From positions 1 to 64,000 of the forward strand of contig JASJOG010000053.1 in NCBI GenBank assembly GCA_030142905.1: a stretch of DNA of 64,000 bases, written 5' to 3'. The stretch's first letter is position 1. Every line of letters starts with the position of its first letter. Positions 11,701 through 27,046 of the stretch are shown one piece after another. The notes under the pieces are model-generated. The model did not search any database, was not told where the DNA came from, and was given only the letters and a program-made list of their open reading frames with translations. The DNA is from Heliopora coerulea. Its lineage: Eukaryota > Cnidaria > Anthozoa > Scleralcyonacea > Helioporidae. The translations under genes and the position numbers were made by a program.

Positions 11701-14700
11701 AACGATATTTCAGATGAAATTGGAAAAAAAAATGTGGAACTACCTACCCGTTCATTTTTTTTATCTGCTTTGTATAATTCTAGATGTGAATGAGTGCTTG
11801 AACGACCCTTGTAACGAGAACGCAATTTGCCACAACACAAATGGATCCTTCTCATGTGCGTGTAATCCTGGCTTTAGCGGTGACGGATTTAATTGTTCAG
11901 GTATGCATAACCAATAAGGTAAGCACTTGTCACTCAACCGCTTTACATGGTTAACATTTTTTTATTCCTTATGTTCCTCATCTGCATGCAAGCTGTCCTA
12001 GTTCCAACTCATGCATTTTCAGTGAGGTGTTATGAAGTTTGCCGTTAACGGACGGTCTTTGATATATCGGATGCCTAGAACAGAAATACAAATGAGAAAA
12101 CAAAGCAAAAACCAAGAGAGAACTAAAAGTTAGGGGCCAGATATATGAGTTGGACTAACCCGGCTGAACGCCCCAGCCGAGCTGAATCGTGTTATAAAAG
12201 TCATTCTACTATGCAAAAGATAATTTGAAGAGACTTTTGGCAGTTCCTGCAACTAAATTAAACAAATGATGCTTTTGAATTTCAGTTCGAGTGCAATTTT
12301 CGGTCATGGCATGATACTACTCAAATGCATCAGCTTGACTGAGTGGACTAGCCCGGCTCAAGCAAACAACCTCAACTTTCACGCCGGTCATCTTCAGAGT
12401 CGAGAAAGAGGGTCGAATTTTTGTCTCCGAAGATGACCGCCGCTGGGGTCGAATCTTCGACTCTAAAGATGAACGCCGCTGAGGCCGTCGAAGTGTCATT
12501 CACCAATTGTCTTTCTCAAGACTACAGTAGCTTGGACGATCTACCATCACCAACATGTATACTTGCTTTAAAAGGCGTTTTTGCAGAAAGATTCGAGTAT
12601 GTTAATATCCACGCAGTAGCCAATGATGTGAAATAAGCATAGCTCGCGGGTAGTAGGATTATGTTCTTTCGGTGCAACAGTAAAAAGAAGTATATGTTGG
12701 GTCCTTAGGTCAGCATGAAATACATCATAGAAAAATATTCATACTTTAGGAAGATATTAAGAACAAAAAATTCCCGTCGTTAATGGTCCAGTAATATGTG
12801 AGCAAAAGACGAGAATTTTCAAGACGGCATCTGGTTTATGATTCTGAATGTATGCATATACATTAGAACAAGTTGGGGTACAGGGAGAAGAAAAAATATT
12901 GGTGACGAGAAGTAGGGGGGCACCTTATCCCAGAAAAATCTGAATCTAAAAGTTGTTCTGGTAAAAAATATATCGTCGAAAAAGAAAAGTTTAAAGACAA
13001 ACTAAGTTGTCGTGATAGTTGAACTTTCTTGCAAGTGTTCTCTAACTGTCAAAATTTGTCAACCAATACACTTGCGTAGACTAAATGAATCCTCGCTTTT
13101 GCCAAGGCTGCGAAAGATGCCACGACAGGGCCGTTTGATTAGCACGATGTCGCTGGAGAACAGTGAACTGAGGAGTTTGAATCGTAAAACTAACGCTATG
13201 GTCAGGTCGAAAGCCTTTTTTCACGACAGTGTCATTATAAACAAGAATTCACGCATTGTCTTTACTTCTATAAGCATTTTGCGTCCTCTAAAACCAAAGG
13301 AGAAACAAAAAGTGAAAAGCTGTAAGCAACACGTTACCAACAAGCTCAGAAAAGTCCAATGGTCAGCTCCTTAAAAGTTAAAAACAGTCAATAACAAGTA
13401 TATCTTCTTTCACGCTGTTGCAAAACTGACGTAATGAAATACAATTACATATAGTTCAATTCGAACAAATTCTTTATCCACGATCTGTTTGCGAAAAGAA
13501 TAGCATAAAACTAATACCATTAATACCCTGACGCACTAACCCTGATGAAATCTGAAATGATAGTAAATCATCATTCAAGTATTTTCACATTTTCTTGGAA
13601 AAATGTAGATGTGAATGAATGCATTAACAATACTTGTCATGGAAACGCAACTTGTAACAACACAATTGGATCTTTCATGTGTATGTGTGATAGAGGGTTT
13701 ACCGGTGATGGATTTAATTGTTCAGGTAAGAAGTCCTATTAGGAGAAGAAACTGTCAATAAAGCTTAGTACAAAGTTATTAATTTTTAGAGATTTCTCGA
13801 AGGAACTTGTGCTTTTTTAATTAGGAGTCAGTAGTGTGAATTATGTGAAAATATTGTAGGTGCACGAATATTTTTCTCGGACGTAACAATTTGGCGAACA
13901 AATTCGCTTAACGTGACGCTATTTGTAGAATTTGAAAATTGAACATGTGTTACCCATTTGAATTTATATGGAAATTGAATTGTGATAAAGGAATAACTAA
14001 TTTTTTAATTTTTATAATAAAATTTAGATGTAGATGAGTGTGCCAATGACACTTGTCATGGAAACGCAACCTGTAACAACACAATTGGATCTTTCATGTG
14101 CATGTGCAATAGAGGATTTAGTGGTGATGGATTTAATTGTTCAGGTAAGGAGAACCATTAAGAGAAGAAACTGTCACTCGTAGTCTGAACATATTATTAA
14201 GTATTGACTATTTTTCGACAAGAGCTTTGTGCTGTTTTAATTTGCATGAGTAGTCAGTGATGTGAATTACGTAGAAAAAGGGTAAGTCATGAATGGCAGG
14301 AATATTTTCTTCAGAAGTAATTCAGAGGTGTGCATAGTCTAGTTAAGACAGATATTTCCCAGTTTTTCACTTTCAGTCAGGAGCGTTCTCGTCGGAGTGC
14401 AACTGGTCAGTACTTGAAAATCCCGAGTGCCAAAACTTCATGCTTCCGGGACTCTTATTTCAATAGGACAGTAAAGTTATGCAACTCTGTACACGATATC
14501 TTGAAAAATACTACTTCTCAACAGTTTTCAAAAATCAGCTAAAAAATTTACTTTTCCCGCTTTTATAAAGTTTTTGATGCAGATAATGTTAAAACTTATA
14601 AAATCGTTAGTCCTAAAGGCCGCCAAATTAATTTCTTAGAGGCGTGCTTCTGTTAACGCCGTAATTATTAGCTTTTGCTTTTAGATTACTGTTATTTATT

Positions 14701-17700
14701 GTATAGTTTTTGTTTTTATTGTTTTATTTCATGGTATGTTCTTATTTTAGTTTATACAATTGTGGGTTGGGTATGGGTTAAATTCATATCACCGGGTAGG
14801 GTAGATAGGCATTGTAACGAACTTAGTGTCCTTTTGTCTATTTGCCAGCCTTCAGGGAATTTGTAAAATTAAAAATAAAAAACAGTAATTGAAAATTTGG
14901 TCAACAAAGGTCGATAGACATGAAGCTATACATAGAATTCGAAAACTGAACATGTTTTACTCTTTTTCAACATTTGAATTTATATGGAATTTGAATTGTA
15001 GTGAATGAATTAACTAATTATATATTTAATTTCTTATCACAAATTTAGATGTGGATGAGTGTACTAACAACACTTGTCATGGAAATGCAACTTGTAACAA
15101 CGCAATTGGTTCTTTCATGTGTATGTGTGACAGAGGGTTTACTGGTGATGGATTTAATTGTTCAGGTATAAATATACAATGAAAAACTATTTTTCACTTA
15201 GTCTCCACACTAGAATACTGTTTAGTAAAAATTTGATTAAAGATTTATTAAAGAAGCTTATTCACGCCGAATATTCACTGGAACTGAGAAATCTAAAACT
15301 GGAATATGTCACTGGTACTTAGGATATTCATATTTGATATAACGACTCTTAATGGAGTTATATACAGCAAGTTAATTTAATTAATGATGAATAGTGTAAC
15401 ATTTTCTTCTGCATAATATAGACGTGAATGAATTTTCCAATTTGTAACAACACAATTGGATCTTTCATGTGTATGTGTGACAGGGGATTTACTGGTGATA
15501 GATTTAATTGTTGAGGTATAAATAACAAGTGAACGAAGGCTGAGAATATCTGTGGAAGATAATATGTTGAAGGAGTTCTTGCAGGACGCTCAAGTTTTCT
15601 TAATTTGCGACATGAAGTCAGTGCTGTGTAACAAGTATAGGTCTGGTCATGTAGCATCAATATGGTCCTTGGACATAAGAACTATGAGTGTTTACTTTTA
15701 TATTTAATCTTGAAGTTTAAAGACGAGTTATTGTCAATAAAGTTGATATTTAAAATAGATCCCCGCATAGGAGGAGGTATGTTTTGATAGTTGGTCGAAT
15801 AACTATAGCTAGAAAAAATAACAAACACCAAAATTAGATCACTCTTATCGCAATAATGCTTGTATGGATATAGAATTTAAATGGCAGTAAATAACTAAAC
15901 ATCCGTTTATATATCTTTTCCAACTAAATTTAGATGTGAATGAATGTGGAAACAATACTTGTCATGGAAACGCAACTTGTGGCAACACAATTGGATCTTT
16001 CGTGTGTACGTGTGATAGAGGGTTTACTGGTGATGGGTTTAATTGTTCAGGTATGGATGACCGATGAAAGAGGCATTTATCATACATTCTGTCCTTAGGT
16101 TGATTATTTCATAAAAGAATTGGGGTGGTCTACCGGTTACATTTAATGATCAGTGGTTTAAATTGAGATACACCTTCTCTTCATTCGTAATAGAAATATT
16201 CTTTGCAGACGAAAGACCTTGTAGAAGAAGGTTCAGTAATCACGGAACTTTGTGTTGATTTGAATAATTCGGCGTCGCTTACCCATTCACATTATTTGTA
16301 AATATCTATGGAAACTAGAAATAATGATATTAATATTATTATTAACATATATTGGCTTCCGCTTAGGTCCCAAATATGTCGAACTTACACCTTAGCTCAC
16401 CATCTGAGTCTTGGTAGATTAGAGTGTCTCACCAGTCATCAGAAGGTTGCCGGTTCAATCCCCGTCTGCGGCTCAGAAATGTTAGGTCGCACATATGTCG
16501 AACTTGCACCATACTTCACTATCTGTGTCTTGGTTCCTTCGATGGTTAGAGCGTCTCACCGGTTATCTGAAGGTTTTGAGTTTGATCCCCGTCTGGGGTT
16601 CCGAAATCGTTTTTCCCGAGGATAGAGCTTGACGATCGTTCATCTAACATTTAAATATATGGAAATTGACTGGTACAATGAATATTTAACGATAATATAT
16701 TTATGTTAAAAAAGATTTCAGGTGTGAATATGGTACTGACACTTCTTATGTAAACACAGAGTGTAAAAGTGCTACTGGAAATCTTCTTTTTGTATCGTCG
16801 AAGCTTTAGAAATAAGTGGTGGTTCACTAATTTATGTAAGCGATTATCTAACTCACAATTCAAACGAGAAATTTTTTAAAGGAGTTCATGCAGGACCCTT
16901 AGATTCTTTCGATTTGCATCATATAGTCAGTGGTCAGGAACAGCCGTAGGTCTTCAGTAGAAAAATATGCTCCTCAATCTAACTCAGCATTTTAAAAAAA
17001 TGAACTTGTCATATTGGATTGTGATGCTTTGCGTGAAAAGATTAAAAAGGCTAAACTTGATCGCGGTCTCGGGGAGGCATTTGTTCGTGGTTGTTGGAGT
17101 ATCTGGTATGATATGAGGAGAATTTTCAAACTTCAGATCCTTTTATCATTTTAATTACCTGCGTGTGTATGGAGTTTTAATGTCTCAAGTTGACTTGATT
17201 AATTTTGATTTTTTTTAATATAGATGTGGATGAGTGCGGTGCCGACCCTTGTGATGGAAACGCGACTTGCCACAACACTAATGGATCTTTCATGTGTATG
17301 TGTAATAGAGGCTTTACTGGTGATGGATTTAATTGTTCAGGTATGTACATTCAGCACAGCAGCAGTTAATTTCAAAGGCGATGAATGCTTCGAATATAGT
17401 CATTTAGACGCAGCAGTCAACGGTGTGAAAGAAGCGTTACTCGTGGATTGTAGGATTATACTCCTCGGACGCGACAGTAAGGAAGACGATGAAGTATGTA
17501 TCTTGGATCTTCACGTCTTCGTAGAAAGCATCTCAGGAAAATATTGATATTCAAAGACGTTTATAGGAAAAAAAAACATTCCATAGCTTTTGGAATATCT
17601 GGAGCAAATGATTAGAAATTTCAAAAGTCTGCCTGTATTTGATTCTGAACATATGCGTATACATTAAAATTCATGAGTACTTAGAGGTGTTGAATATGAA

Positions 17701-20700
17701 ACAAGGCGTAGGTCATGGGTAGTAGGAGTATTTTTTTCTAACGTGGCAAGTTTGAGAAACATGTTGCATTTCCTGGCATTCGAAAGTTGAGCATGTTTCA
17801 CTCATTTTCATTAATTGAGTTTATATCAAATTAAAATTGACAAACAGATAAAAACTTATTATTTTGTCGTTTATAAACACAATTTAGACGTGGATGAGTG
17901 TACTAACAACACGTGTGATGAAAACGCAACTTGTAACAACACAATTGGATCTTTCATGTGTACGTGTGATAGAGGATTTACTGGTGATGGATTTAATTGT
18001 TCAGGTAAGGAGAACTGTTAAGAAGAAATTATCACTTAAGCTCTGTACAAAATCATTAATTTTAAAAGATTTTTTTGAGGGAAGCTGGTTTTTTATTCAA
18101 CTTGCATGGATAGTCATTGGTGTAAATTATGTGGAGTATGGGTAGGAAATTGATGACAGGAATATTTTACTCGGACCTAACAATTTAGCGAAAGAAATTC
18201 GATAAACATGAAGCTGTTCGTAGAATTTGAAACTTGAACATGCTTTACTCATTTTCAGCCTTTGCATTAACATGAAATTTTAATTGTGATGAATAGTAAT
18301 TCATTACATACTCAATTTTTTATAACACAATTTAGATGTGAATGAGTGTGCCAACGAAACTTGCCATGTAAATGCAACATGTAACAACACAATTGGATCT
18401 TTCACGTGTATGTGTGATACAGGATTTACTGGTGATGGATTTAATTGTTCAGGTATGGATAGTGAGTAAGGGAACCATTTGCCATTTAACTACTCTTTTA
18501 GATCAAGTTTTTGTGGAATACTTGTGCTGATTAGCCAATAAAGTGTATATAGGTCATGAAGTTGTACGCCTAATCCCTGAACAGAGCGTCTTCGTACTCC
18601 TTTTATCTATACGAATAAAAATAGTATATATTAAGTAAACACATATTTTATGTCTCTTTGAATAAAATTTAGATGTGAATGAATGCATTAACGATACATG
18701 TCATGGAAACGCGACTTGTAAGAACACGATTGGATCTTTCATGTGTATGTGTGACAGAGGATTTACTGGTGATGGATTTAATTGTTCAGGTATGCATTAT
18801 CAGTAACGGAGGCATTTGTCAATCATTATCTCCACCGACTAATTGTTTTCCTAAAGGGAAGAAAACTGGTGGTCTTTTAATTTATATAGGGTATTTACTG
18901 GTTAGTAGTTTAAACTGCGCAACAAGTGCTGTTCATTAGTAGTTGGAGTAATCTTATCAAACAAATGATTTTGTCGAATGAGGTTCATGAATCATGACAC
19001 TTCATCGTGCGACATATGACATCTGATCAAATGGGAGACTAAATAATATTGTAATTAATTAGCTGGAAATGGTTGCTGATCGTCTACAATTTAAGACGTC
19101 GTCAGCAAACAGATAGGGGGTGAAACTGGCAGTGAACACTGAGAAATCTTGGACTGTGAGAGCTAAAATAAACAAAATACTGAAGAGAACGCCGTGAATT
19201 AACTGATGTTTCTATACGCACTTGCGAGAAAAAAACATTAACTGGCGTGATACCAAGAAATTTTAAAGAATTAAATTAAGGAAAAAAATTTGAAAAGAGA
19301 ACGGTGAAAGCCATCAGATGAATGGCTTCAATTAAAAAAAAACGAAGTTTTTCATATCTATTGCAGCAATCACCATCCCTGGAAATTTCAGTTCATCAGC
19401 TTTTCTTTTAACACGTCTCATTGAAAGAATTGTTTGTTCTCGGTTATTAAAATAATCATGGAAGGAACACTTATGTTCAGAAAACGGCATTTTATATTTA
19501 TTAATATTTAATTGATATATTACTTAGAATGGAAGAAAGTAATTAGATATATATTTTTATATCCTTCTTGCCAAAATTTAGATGTGGATGAGTGTGCCAA
19601 CAACACTTGTCATGGAAATGTAAGTTGCAACAACACAATTGGATCCTTCACGTGTAGTTGTAATACAGGATTTACTGGTGATGGATTTAATTGTTCAGGT
19701 ATGTATCATCAATAAATGAATCATTTGCCATGCATTCTTTAGACAATTTTTTAAAAGTAAACTTACACTTTTCATCTGCATCGGGTAGTCAATGGGGTGA
19801 ATTGTAAAAGAAGCATAGGTCAGCGGTACAGAGAAGATACTCCTCGAACGAAGCAGCTCAGAGGATAGAGTTGTTAAGGTTTACCTAGCTAGACAAAAGA
19901 TCTGGAAACTTTAAATGTGTAGGCTTGATGACAATCCTGAAGGAAGTGTTGTTCTACGTTTTTGGAATATCTAGGAAAGGGAAGAGAATTACGAGAGTTT
20001 TGCATATTTTAATCTTTATCAGTATTTGCATGGTAGCAAATTGTTAATATTTCTTGACAAAATTCAGATAAAAATGAGTCCTTTAACGAAACTCGTCTGT
20101 AAATGCAAACTCAATTTTTAACAACACAATACGAAGAGACAAGGATTTCCGAAAGTTGACTTATTTTGTAATTTTGAAATTTTGGTAAACATTTAAATAT
20201 ACATTTTATTTATGAAATTTTTATTTTGGTTTTATACATTTTATTAACTATATTTATTTATTTATTTATTTGTTAATGTTTGAAATTTAGATGTGAATGA
20301 GTGCTCCAGCAACCCTTGTCATGGAAACTCAATTTGTAACAACACAATTGGATCTTTCATGTGCATATGTGACAGAGGCTTTACTGGCGATGGATTTAGT
20401 TGTTCAGGTATGAGTACCAATGAAGAACTGTTTTCCACCGAATCTCTGTAGCGATCTATTATTTTGTAAAAAATTAATCAAATAAGCTTGCGGTCTGCTC
20501 ATTTGTATTCAGAATTCATTTATGGGAATTTTTCAAACCAGGATAAGTCATCGGTAGCTCGAATATTCATATTAGACGTAACAATGGCCGGGTAAAGTCC
20601 AAGGAATTTTAAAAATTGGCGTCCTATAAACGTTTTCGTTATTTGCATGTGCGATTTCCGCCCTTTGATTGTGGATGATTGTGGCAACCTTGCTTGCCAT

Positions 20701-23700
20701 GAAGACGCAACTTGTAACAACACAAGTGGATCGTTTACATGCGACTGTAATGGAGGCTTTAGTGGCGATGGATTGAATTGTTCAGGTAGGCATGATAAAT
20801 AATGGAGGAGATAACTATTTTGAAAAGAGTTTTTGGAAAACTTTTGTGCCGTTTTCATTTGCTTGTAGAGGTAAGTGGTGTGAAATAGGCTTACGTTGTC
20901 CGTGGGAGGAATATCTCTCAGATTTTAAATTCGGATGACAAGATTATTCTCTTGAATGCTTGAAACTTCATGTTGAAGTCGGGAAAGGATAAAATTCGTA
21001 TATAACCTTGTTTGTTGGATTGGTAGAAACATTTGCTTGTTGTAATTGAAATGCCTGGCGCGGAAAATACACGAATGTCCAAAATTCGTCACCCATACGA
21101 AAATTTTGTCACTTCACATATGAAAAACACAGGGAACTGGGACGTTTTCTGATAAAGTTTCCATTTCTGACGTGAAATCAAAATGCTTTCACGTATGAAA
21201 GACTTCACATTTGAAATGACTTGGTCCGAAATTTCACATGTCAAATCTTTCTATAAGAAACACGTATATCATGTGTGAAATGGAATACTCGCTTAAAAGA
21301 ATTATTTCTACATATGAAATTTTCATGTCATATGGAATTTAAGCATTTTACATATGAAATATTATTTTCATATGTTAAACGCCAAGTGGAATTTTTGTCC
21401 GGGTGTCTTATAATTTTTAGTGTTTACATTATATGTATAGGATATTTAAATGGTAAAAAATAATTTATAGATAGCTTTTTATTGATTTTCTTTTGAAAAA
21501 TATAGATGTGGATGAGTGTGTTGACGACCCTTGTCATGGAAATGCAACTTGTAATAACACTCACGGATCTTTTATGTGTATGTGTGATACAGGCTTTACT
21601 GGAAATGGACTTAATTGTTCAGGTATGCATAACTGATAGGGAAAACCACAGGTGTGGCCAGCGTAAAAGAAGTGGGAGACTATGTTTGTCAAAGACGCAT
21701 AGATACTGGTCAATCTTACACTATGTAATTTGCCTCTCACGTTTCTCCAAAGAGTTTTATAACCACACGTGGAAGGGCTACACCTTTTCAAGGAAGACTG
21801 CAATCTCTCCTCGTGGAAGTATTCTCTGCACATTTGAACAAACCTAGTTAATCATATTACTGAAAAGTAGGGGACTCGAGACCCCCTATCCTTCATTCCC
21901 GTGGCCTTGCCACTGAAGGAAACTTTTGCCACTCAATATCTATACAGGATTATAATTTTGGGAGGAATTTCGTCAGAAAACCTGGGATCAATTTGCCACC
22001 TGTGCGATAAATGTATGTGTCATCGGTAGTTAGAATATATTCCTTGGAAGGATCTGTGGAGAGGATGGTAAATGAGGTGGTAAATGATTAAAAGTATTCT
22101 TTGATAATTTATCCACAAAATTTAGATATTGACGATTGTGCCAGCAACCCTTGTCATAGAAACGCAACTTGTAACAACACAATTGGATCTTTCACATGTA
22201 CGTGTGATGATGGCTTTAGTGGTGATGGATTTAATTGTTCAGGTAAGGAGAACCAATTAGGAAAGCATTTGTCACCAATATATTTATAGAATTATTGGAG
22301 TCCCTACAAGATTACTATCTTTTTAAAAAGTTGTCGAAGGAAGTTTGCGATCTTTTCATTTGCATCGAGTATTTGGTAGTTGAGACAAGCCAAAGTTTTC
22401 CATAGTTTTTGATGAAATATTTCAAGTACGAGTTGGTGTTCTTCCTCCGATTTCTAGATACCGAGAAACGAGTTGAAAAACGAGGAGAAGCCGAGTTTTT
22501 TTAACGAGTTTCGAGGTATCTAGAAATCGGAGGAAGAACACTAAACGAGTGTTTGAAATTACTTCTCAAACGAACCAGTATTTTAGGCGAAAATCCAGCC
22601 GAAAGTTGGAAAAATTCAGCTGTAATCTTCCTCCGATTTCTAAATACTGATTAATTATGTATTTCTTTTGTTTTTTCTTCGTGAATTATTAATGAGTTTG
22701 AGAAATAGTATTCCTGTACGTAGCAAGTCAAAGGAAGTCAACTAAGTTTATTGATCTTCGAGCTTTAGGTGATAGTCCAAAATTGTTCTTAATTTGCTTA
22801 ACATTTATATATCATATTTAATTTATATCGAATAAAACAAAACATATGTTTCATTTCCTTTTCAACAAATTTTAGATGTGAATGAGTGTGGAAATACCAC
22901 GTGTCATGGAAACGCAACCTGTTACAATACAGATGGATCTTTCATGTGCATGTGTGATAGCGGCTTTAGTGGAGATGGATTTAATTGTTCAGGTATCTAT
23001 CAGTCGTATTTCACGCGAAGCATTTCTTGCCCTTATCTGCAAAATTTATTCAAACTTATGGAAAAAGCTTGTGCTCTTTCCGTATATATCTATATGAAAC
23101 ACGCTTAAGGTCTATTCACTCGTGCGATTTTGTTCTTCTGACGTAACAATTCGGCGAATGAGTTGTAATGATCATAAAGTTTTACGCCTAATTCCTCCTT
23201 GATGTGGCGTCTTTTTACTCCATTTAACTGTGTGCATATAAACAGTAAATACTTGCATATTTTCATATCACTTTTGACAAAATTTAGATGTGAATGAGTG
23301 TACCAACGACACTTGTCATGTAAATGCAACTTGTAACAACACAATTGGATCTTTCATGTGTATGTGTGATAGAGGATTCACTGGCGATGGACTTAATTGT
23401 TCAGGTATGGATGATTATTAACAGTTTATTTTCACCAAGAAGTCAGTGTTTTCAAACAAGCTTAGGTTATTGGTAGTTGGAATATAACATGACATGATAA
23501 ACTTTGTTCACAATGAACCTAGCTACATTGTAAAAGGACTCCGAAGGTTATCCGTATATAGGTACTCCATAACTATAGTTATTACGTTTAAATAATTACC
23601 AAAACTAACTTAATAAAGACATAATAAATTATGACATTAACTGGTAATGATGTATTCTTTTAACCTGCTCCTAAACTTTCCCAAGGTACCAGCGTCAATA

Positions 23701-26700
23701 ATTTCTTTTGGTAAATTAAGCCATTCTTTAACGATACGTGTAAGAAATGAAAATTTAAGAACGTCATTCCTTCTGGAAGCTATTTCCAAAGTATTGTAAT
23801 GTGGTCTTCTGAAATCATTACTAGCATTAATAAATTTAAAATGAGTAGAAAGGTCAAGACCATTTAATTCATGGTTAGTTTTATAACATTCAACTGACGA
23901 TAAGAACATTTGTCTCTTTTCTGAGGTATACCATCCTAGTACCTTAATTCACACTTCATATTCATTTTGAAGTTGCCTTGCACCCAGAACACATTTGGAT
24001 GCGCGACGCTGTACTTTTCCCAACTCTTTTATATCTATTTTTAAATATGACGATCGAACTGCAGCCGTATATTCCAGCATTGGTTCAAAAAAATTGCTTT
24101 AATAAAAACATAATAAATCATCATGACATTAATTGAGATTCGTGTATTCTTTTAACCTGCACCTAGCGTTTCCCAAGGTATGAGCAAGTTTATGGGATCT
24201 AGAGGTCTTATTTGGAATGGATCTCAAAGACCATTTATCTACATCTTAGTTATTGAAAATATCTAGCAAGGAAACCAGAATCTCCAAAACTTAGCGTCTC
24301 CTATTTTAGATATTTGCATGTTCGTGGAATTTCAATGTTAATGAATAAACATCTTTTTTTATTTCGTTTTTCATTAAAACTTAGATATCAATGAGTGTAC
24401 CAACGACACTTGTCATGGAAACGCAACCTGTAAGAACACGGTTGGATCTTTCATGTGTATGTGTAACAGCGGATTTACTGGTGATGGGTTTATTTGTTCA
24501 GGTATGAATTATCATTACAAGAAATATTTGTCATGCAATTTCAGTACCAGTTGGTTAGTTTTCAAGAATCAGAAGAAACTTTTCGCTTTCTTCATTTGCA
24601 TTGAGTATAGTCAGTGCTGTGAATTGTTAAACAACCTTAGATCAGTGGTAGAAGAAAATATTGGTCGTCGGTGTTACAATTGGGCGAAGATAGCTTCATA
24701 GCAATTAAGATTACATGTTGGTGTTGGTAGATCCCGGTCGAGTTCCAAAATATCGCAATTTATGATATCCAATGTCTAATTTGTAAAAGTTCGTTGCCGG
24801 AAGTTAACTGGAACCTAATTTTGGTCTTCATAAACTTTTGAGTAGACATTGACGAGTGTACCCAATCGCCTTATCCTTGCCACGTCAATGCCCGTTGCAA
24901 CAATATCATTGGTTCTTATGGCTGTGAATGTGAGAATGGGTTTTCAGGAGATGGAACCAACTGTGCAGGTATGCTTATAGTATGTGACAATGGGTTATAT
25001 ACCAAAAATCTAAAAACAAAAAAAAAACCTCAGTAAATTTTTATATTTCGATAGTAGTTCAATGATTGACGTCATATAGGATTAATTCAGATAGTTTTGC
25101 AAACGAGGCTCCCCATAACTTATTGTGTTAAACTCTGTGAAGTGTATCACGTATGCGCATGCTCTACGAGATGTAGACGCTCATAAAAACTTTCTCAGTC
25201 CTTACGGGAATCAAACCCGTAAATTTCTAATCGCCATTGAAATGCTCTAACCGTTAACCTGCGTGGGCTGAGATGATAAAGCGAAGATCTGGGTCCATGT
25301 GGCTCATTACGCCAGTGGTCAGATGGTGATACACCACACTAGTTAGTGCTGTTAGTCTGTAACATCACCGTCACGTCAGTAGAAATTACTTGCTAAGTTA
25401 GGATTTTGTTAACATGTCCGACGCGTACCTTTTTTTAACTTAGATGTTAATGAGTGTGCGAACTCAGTTGATCACTGTCATGCAAATGCCAACTGCAGCA
25501 ACACAGTGGGTTCATTCCAATGTACGTGTTTGGGAGGATATACTGGGAATGGCACTAGATGTACCGGTAAGGGATAATTACGATAACCAGTCATCGGTTT
25601 GTTTCCATTAGCAATTTTTGTTGTGATTTAGGCTGTAATTTTGCTGCAATCCTTAAAGCTTACGTTGCTGCATTTCAACGCAATTTAGGCGACAGTTGTA
25701 ATGGTAGCCTCGGTTTCGGCAATATTGTTCCCCCTGCGATTTCTTCAACCAAGCTAAATACGGCTCCTCATATTTCCCTTTAAGGTTCTCTTTCACTCCT
25801 CTGTGTTGTTTTTTTCCAAGTGAAGACTCAAAGATTAGGAAAGAATGTTCGGTGTCACGTAAAACAAACTATACAATTGATTCTTGTCGAGAGAAAATGG
25901 CAAGTAAATTTGAGAAATTAAAATAAAATCACCGGTACTTTACTCTAGCAATTATTTCATATATGGCATAAAAACTACACCAAAAAGTCCGAAATCATAA
26001 TGAAAACACATTCAAACAACGAAAGAACCGTCGTTCATATTTCATCTGATACAAGTTATACTAAGGAAGGCACCTGACATCCAACTATCCTTAATTAATT
26101 TCAAGATGCATTGTAATATCGCATTGACCAGGTTTAGTAAATCAAGGATTCATAAGTAACACTTCTCAATAATTTTTTCAACAGATATTGATGAATGTGA
26201 TGTGTCGCCTGCTCTTTGCCCTGCTAATGCAAACTGCAGCAACACGCCTGGATCTTTCCAATGTGCATGCAAAGATGGATTTACTGGGAATGGTAGAAAC
26301 TGCTCGGGTACGTATAAGTAGTCCCATACACGTCCTCAAAATATTCAGATAACATATAACACAATAAATGCCAAAGCTTGATTTATTCAAAAGATCATTT
26401 TACTAGACTTCCATCTTCTTTTGTTTCTTGCCAAGTCATGATCTTTTATGTCCCAAAAATTTAGATATCAACGAATGTGAAAAGTCGCCAAGTCCCTGCC
26501 ATGTGAATGCAACGTGCCTCAACTCTGATGGATCGTACCAATGCAGATGCAAAAATGGATTTGAAGGAACTGGAATTACCTGTACAGGTAATAATAAACA
26601 AATAATTGCTCACAGGTCTGTCGAGTAAAGACAAGTGGAAATAACATTTGAGATAAAATTACTATGACACTAAAAATGGAAAAGTCGAATTTTACAGTTA

Positions 26701-27006
26701 CTGAACAATAAGACTGAGCTGTGTTGAGGTTGGATAGGTGCGTTGTTCCTCTTTCTGGCTAATTATATGGTCGATATTTTATCCCGATTCTTAGACATAA
26801 ATGAATGTGGACAATGGCATCTATGTCATATTAACGCAACCTGTAGCAATGAAATTGGATCTTACCAGTGTATTTGTCATGACGGATTTACTGGAGATGG
26901 GACAAATTGCACAGGTGAATGAATAAATTATATAAAATATGCAATATAATATAATATGATATGATATGATATGATACAATATATTATATGCATGTATTAT
27001 ATGCAT

Positions 27007-27046
<40 letters not shown>

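Noticed and set aside
12317..12636. Short frames with [11 protein letters not shown] and related repeats
   Set aside because: A local short duplication (CGCCGGTCATCTTC, GAAGATGACCGCC) explains the repetition; no gene evidence.
13012..13374. 120-codon + frame in the intron between EGF 9 and 10
   Set aside because: No recognised domain, no splice partners of matching phase, and it lies in an intron with repeat homology to other introns. A retrogene remnant cannot be fully excluded.
16368..16645. Functional tRNA genes
   Set aside because: A- and B-box-like motifs exist but no full cloverleaf with acceptor stem is seen; shared tails at several loci mark them as SINEs.
20520..20858. 112-codon - strand ORF
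   Set aside because: It is the antisense shadow of the EGF unit at 20668-20785.
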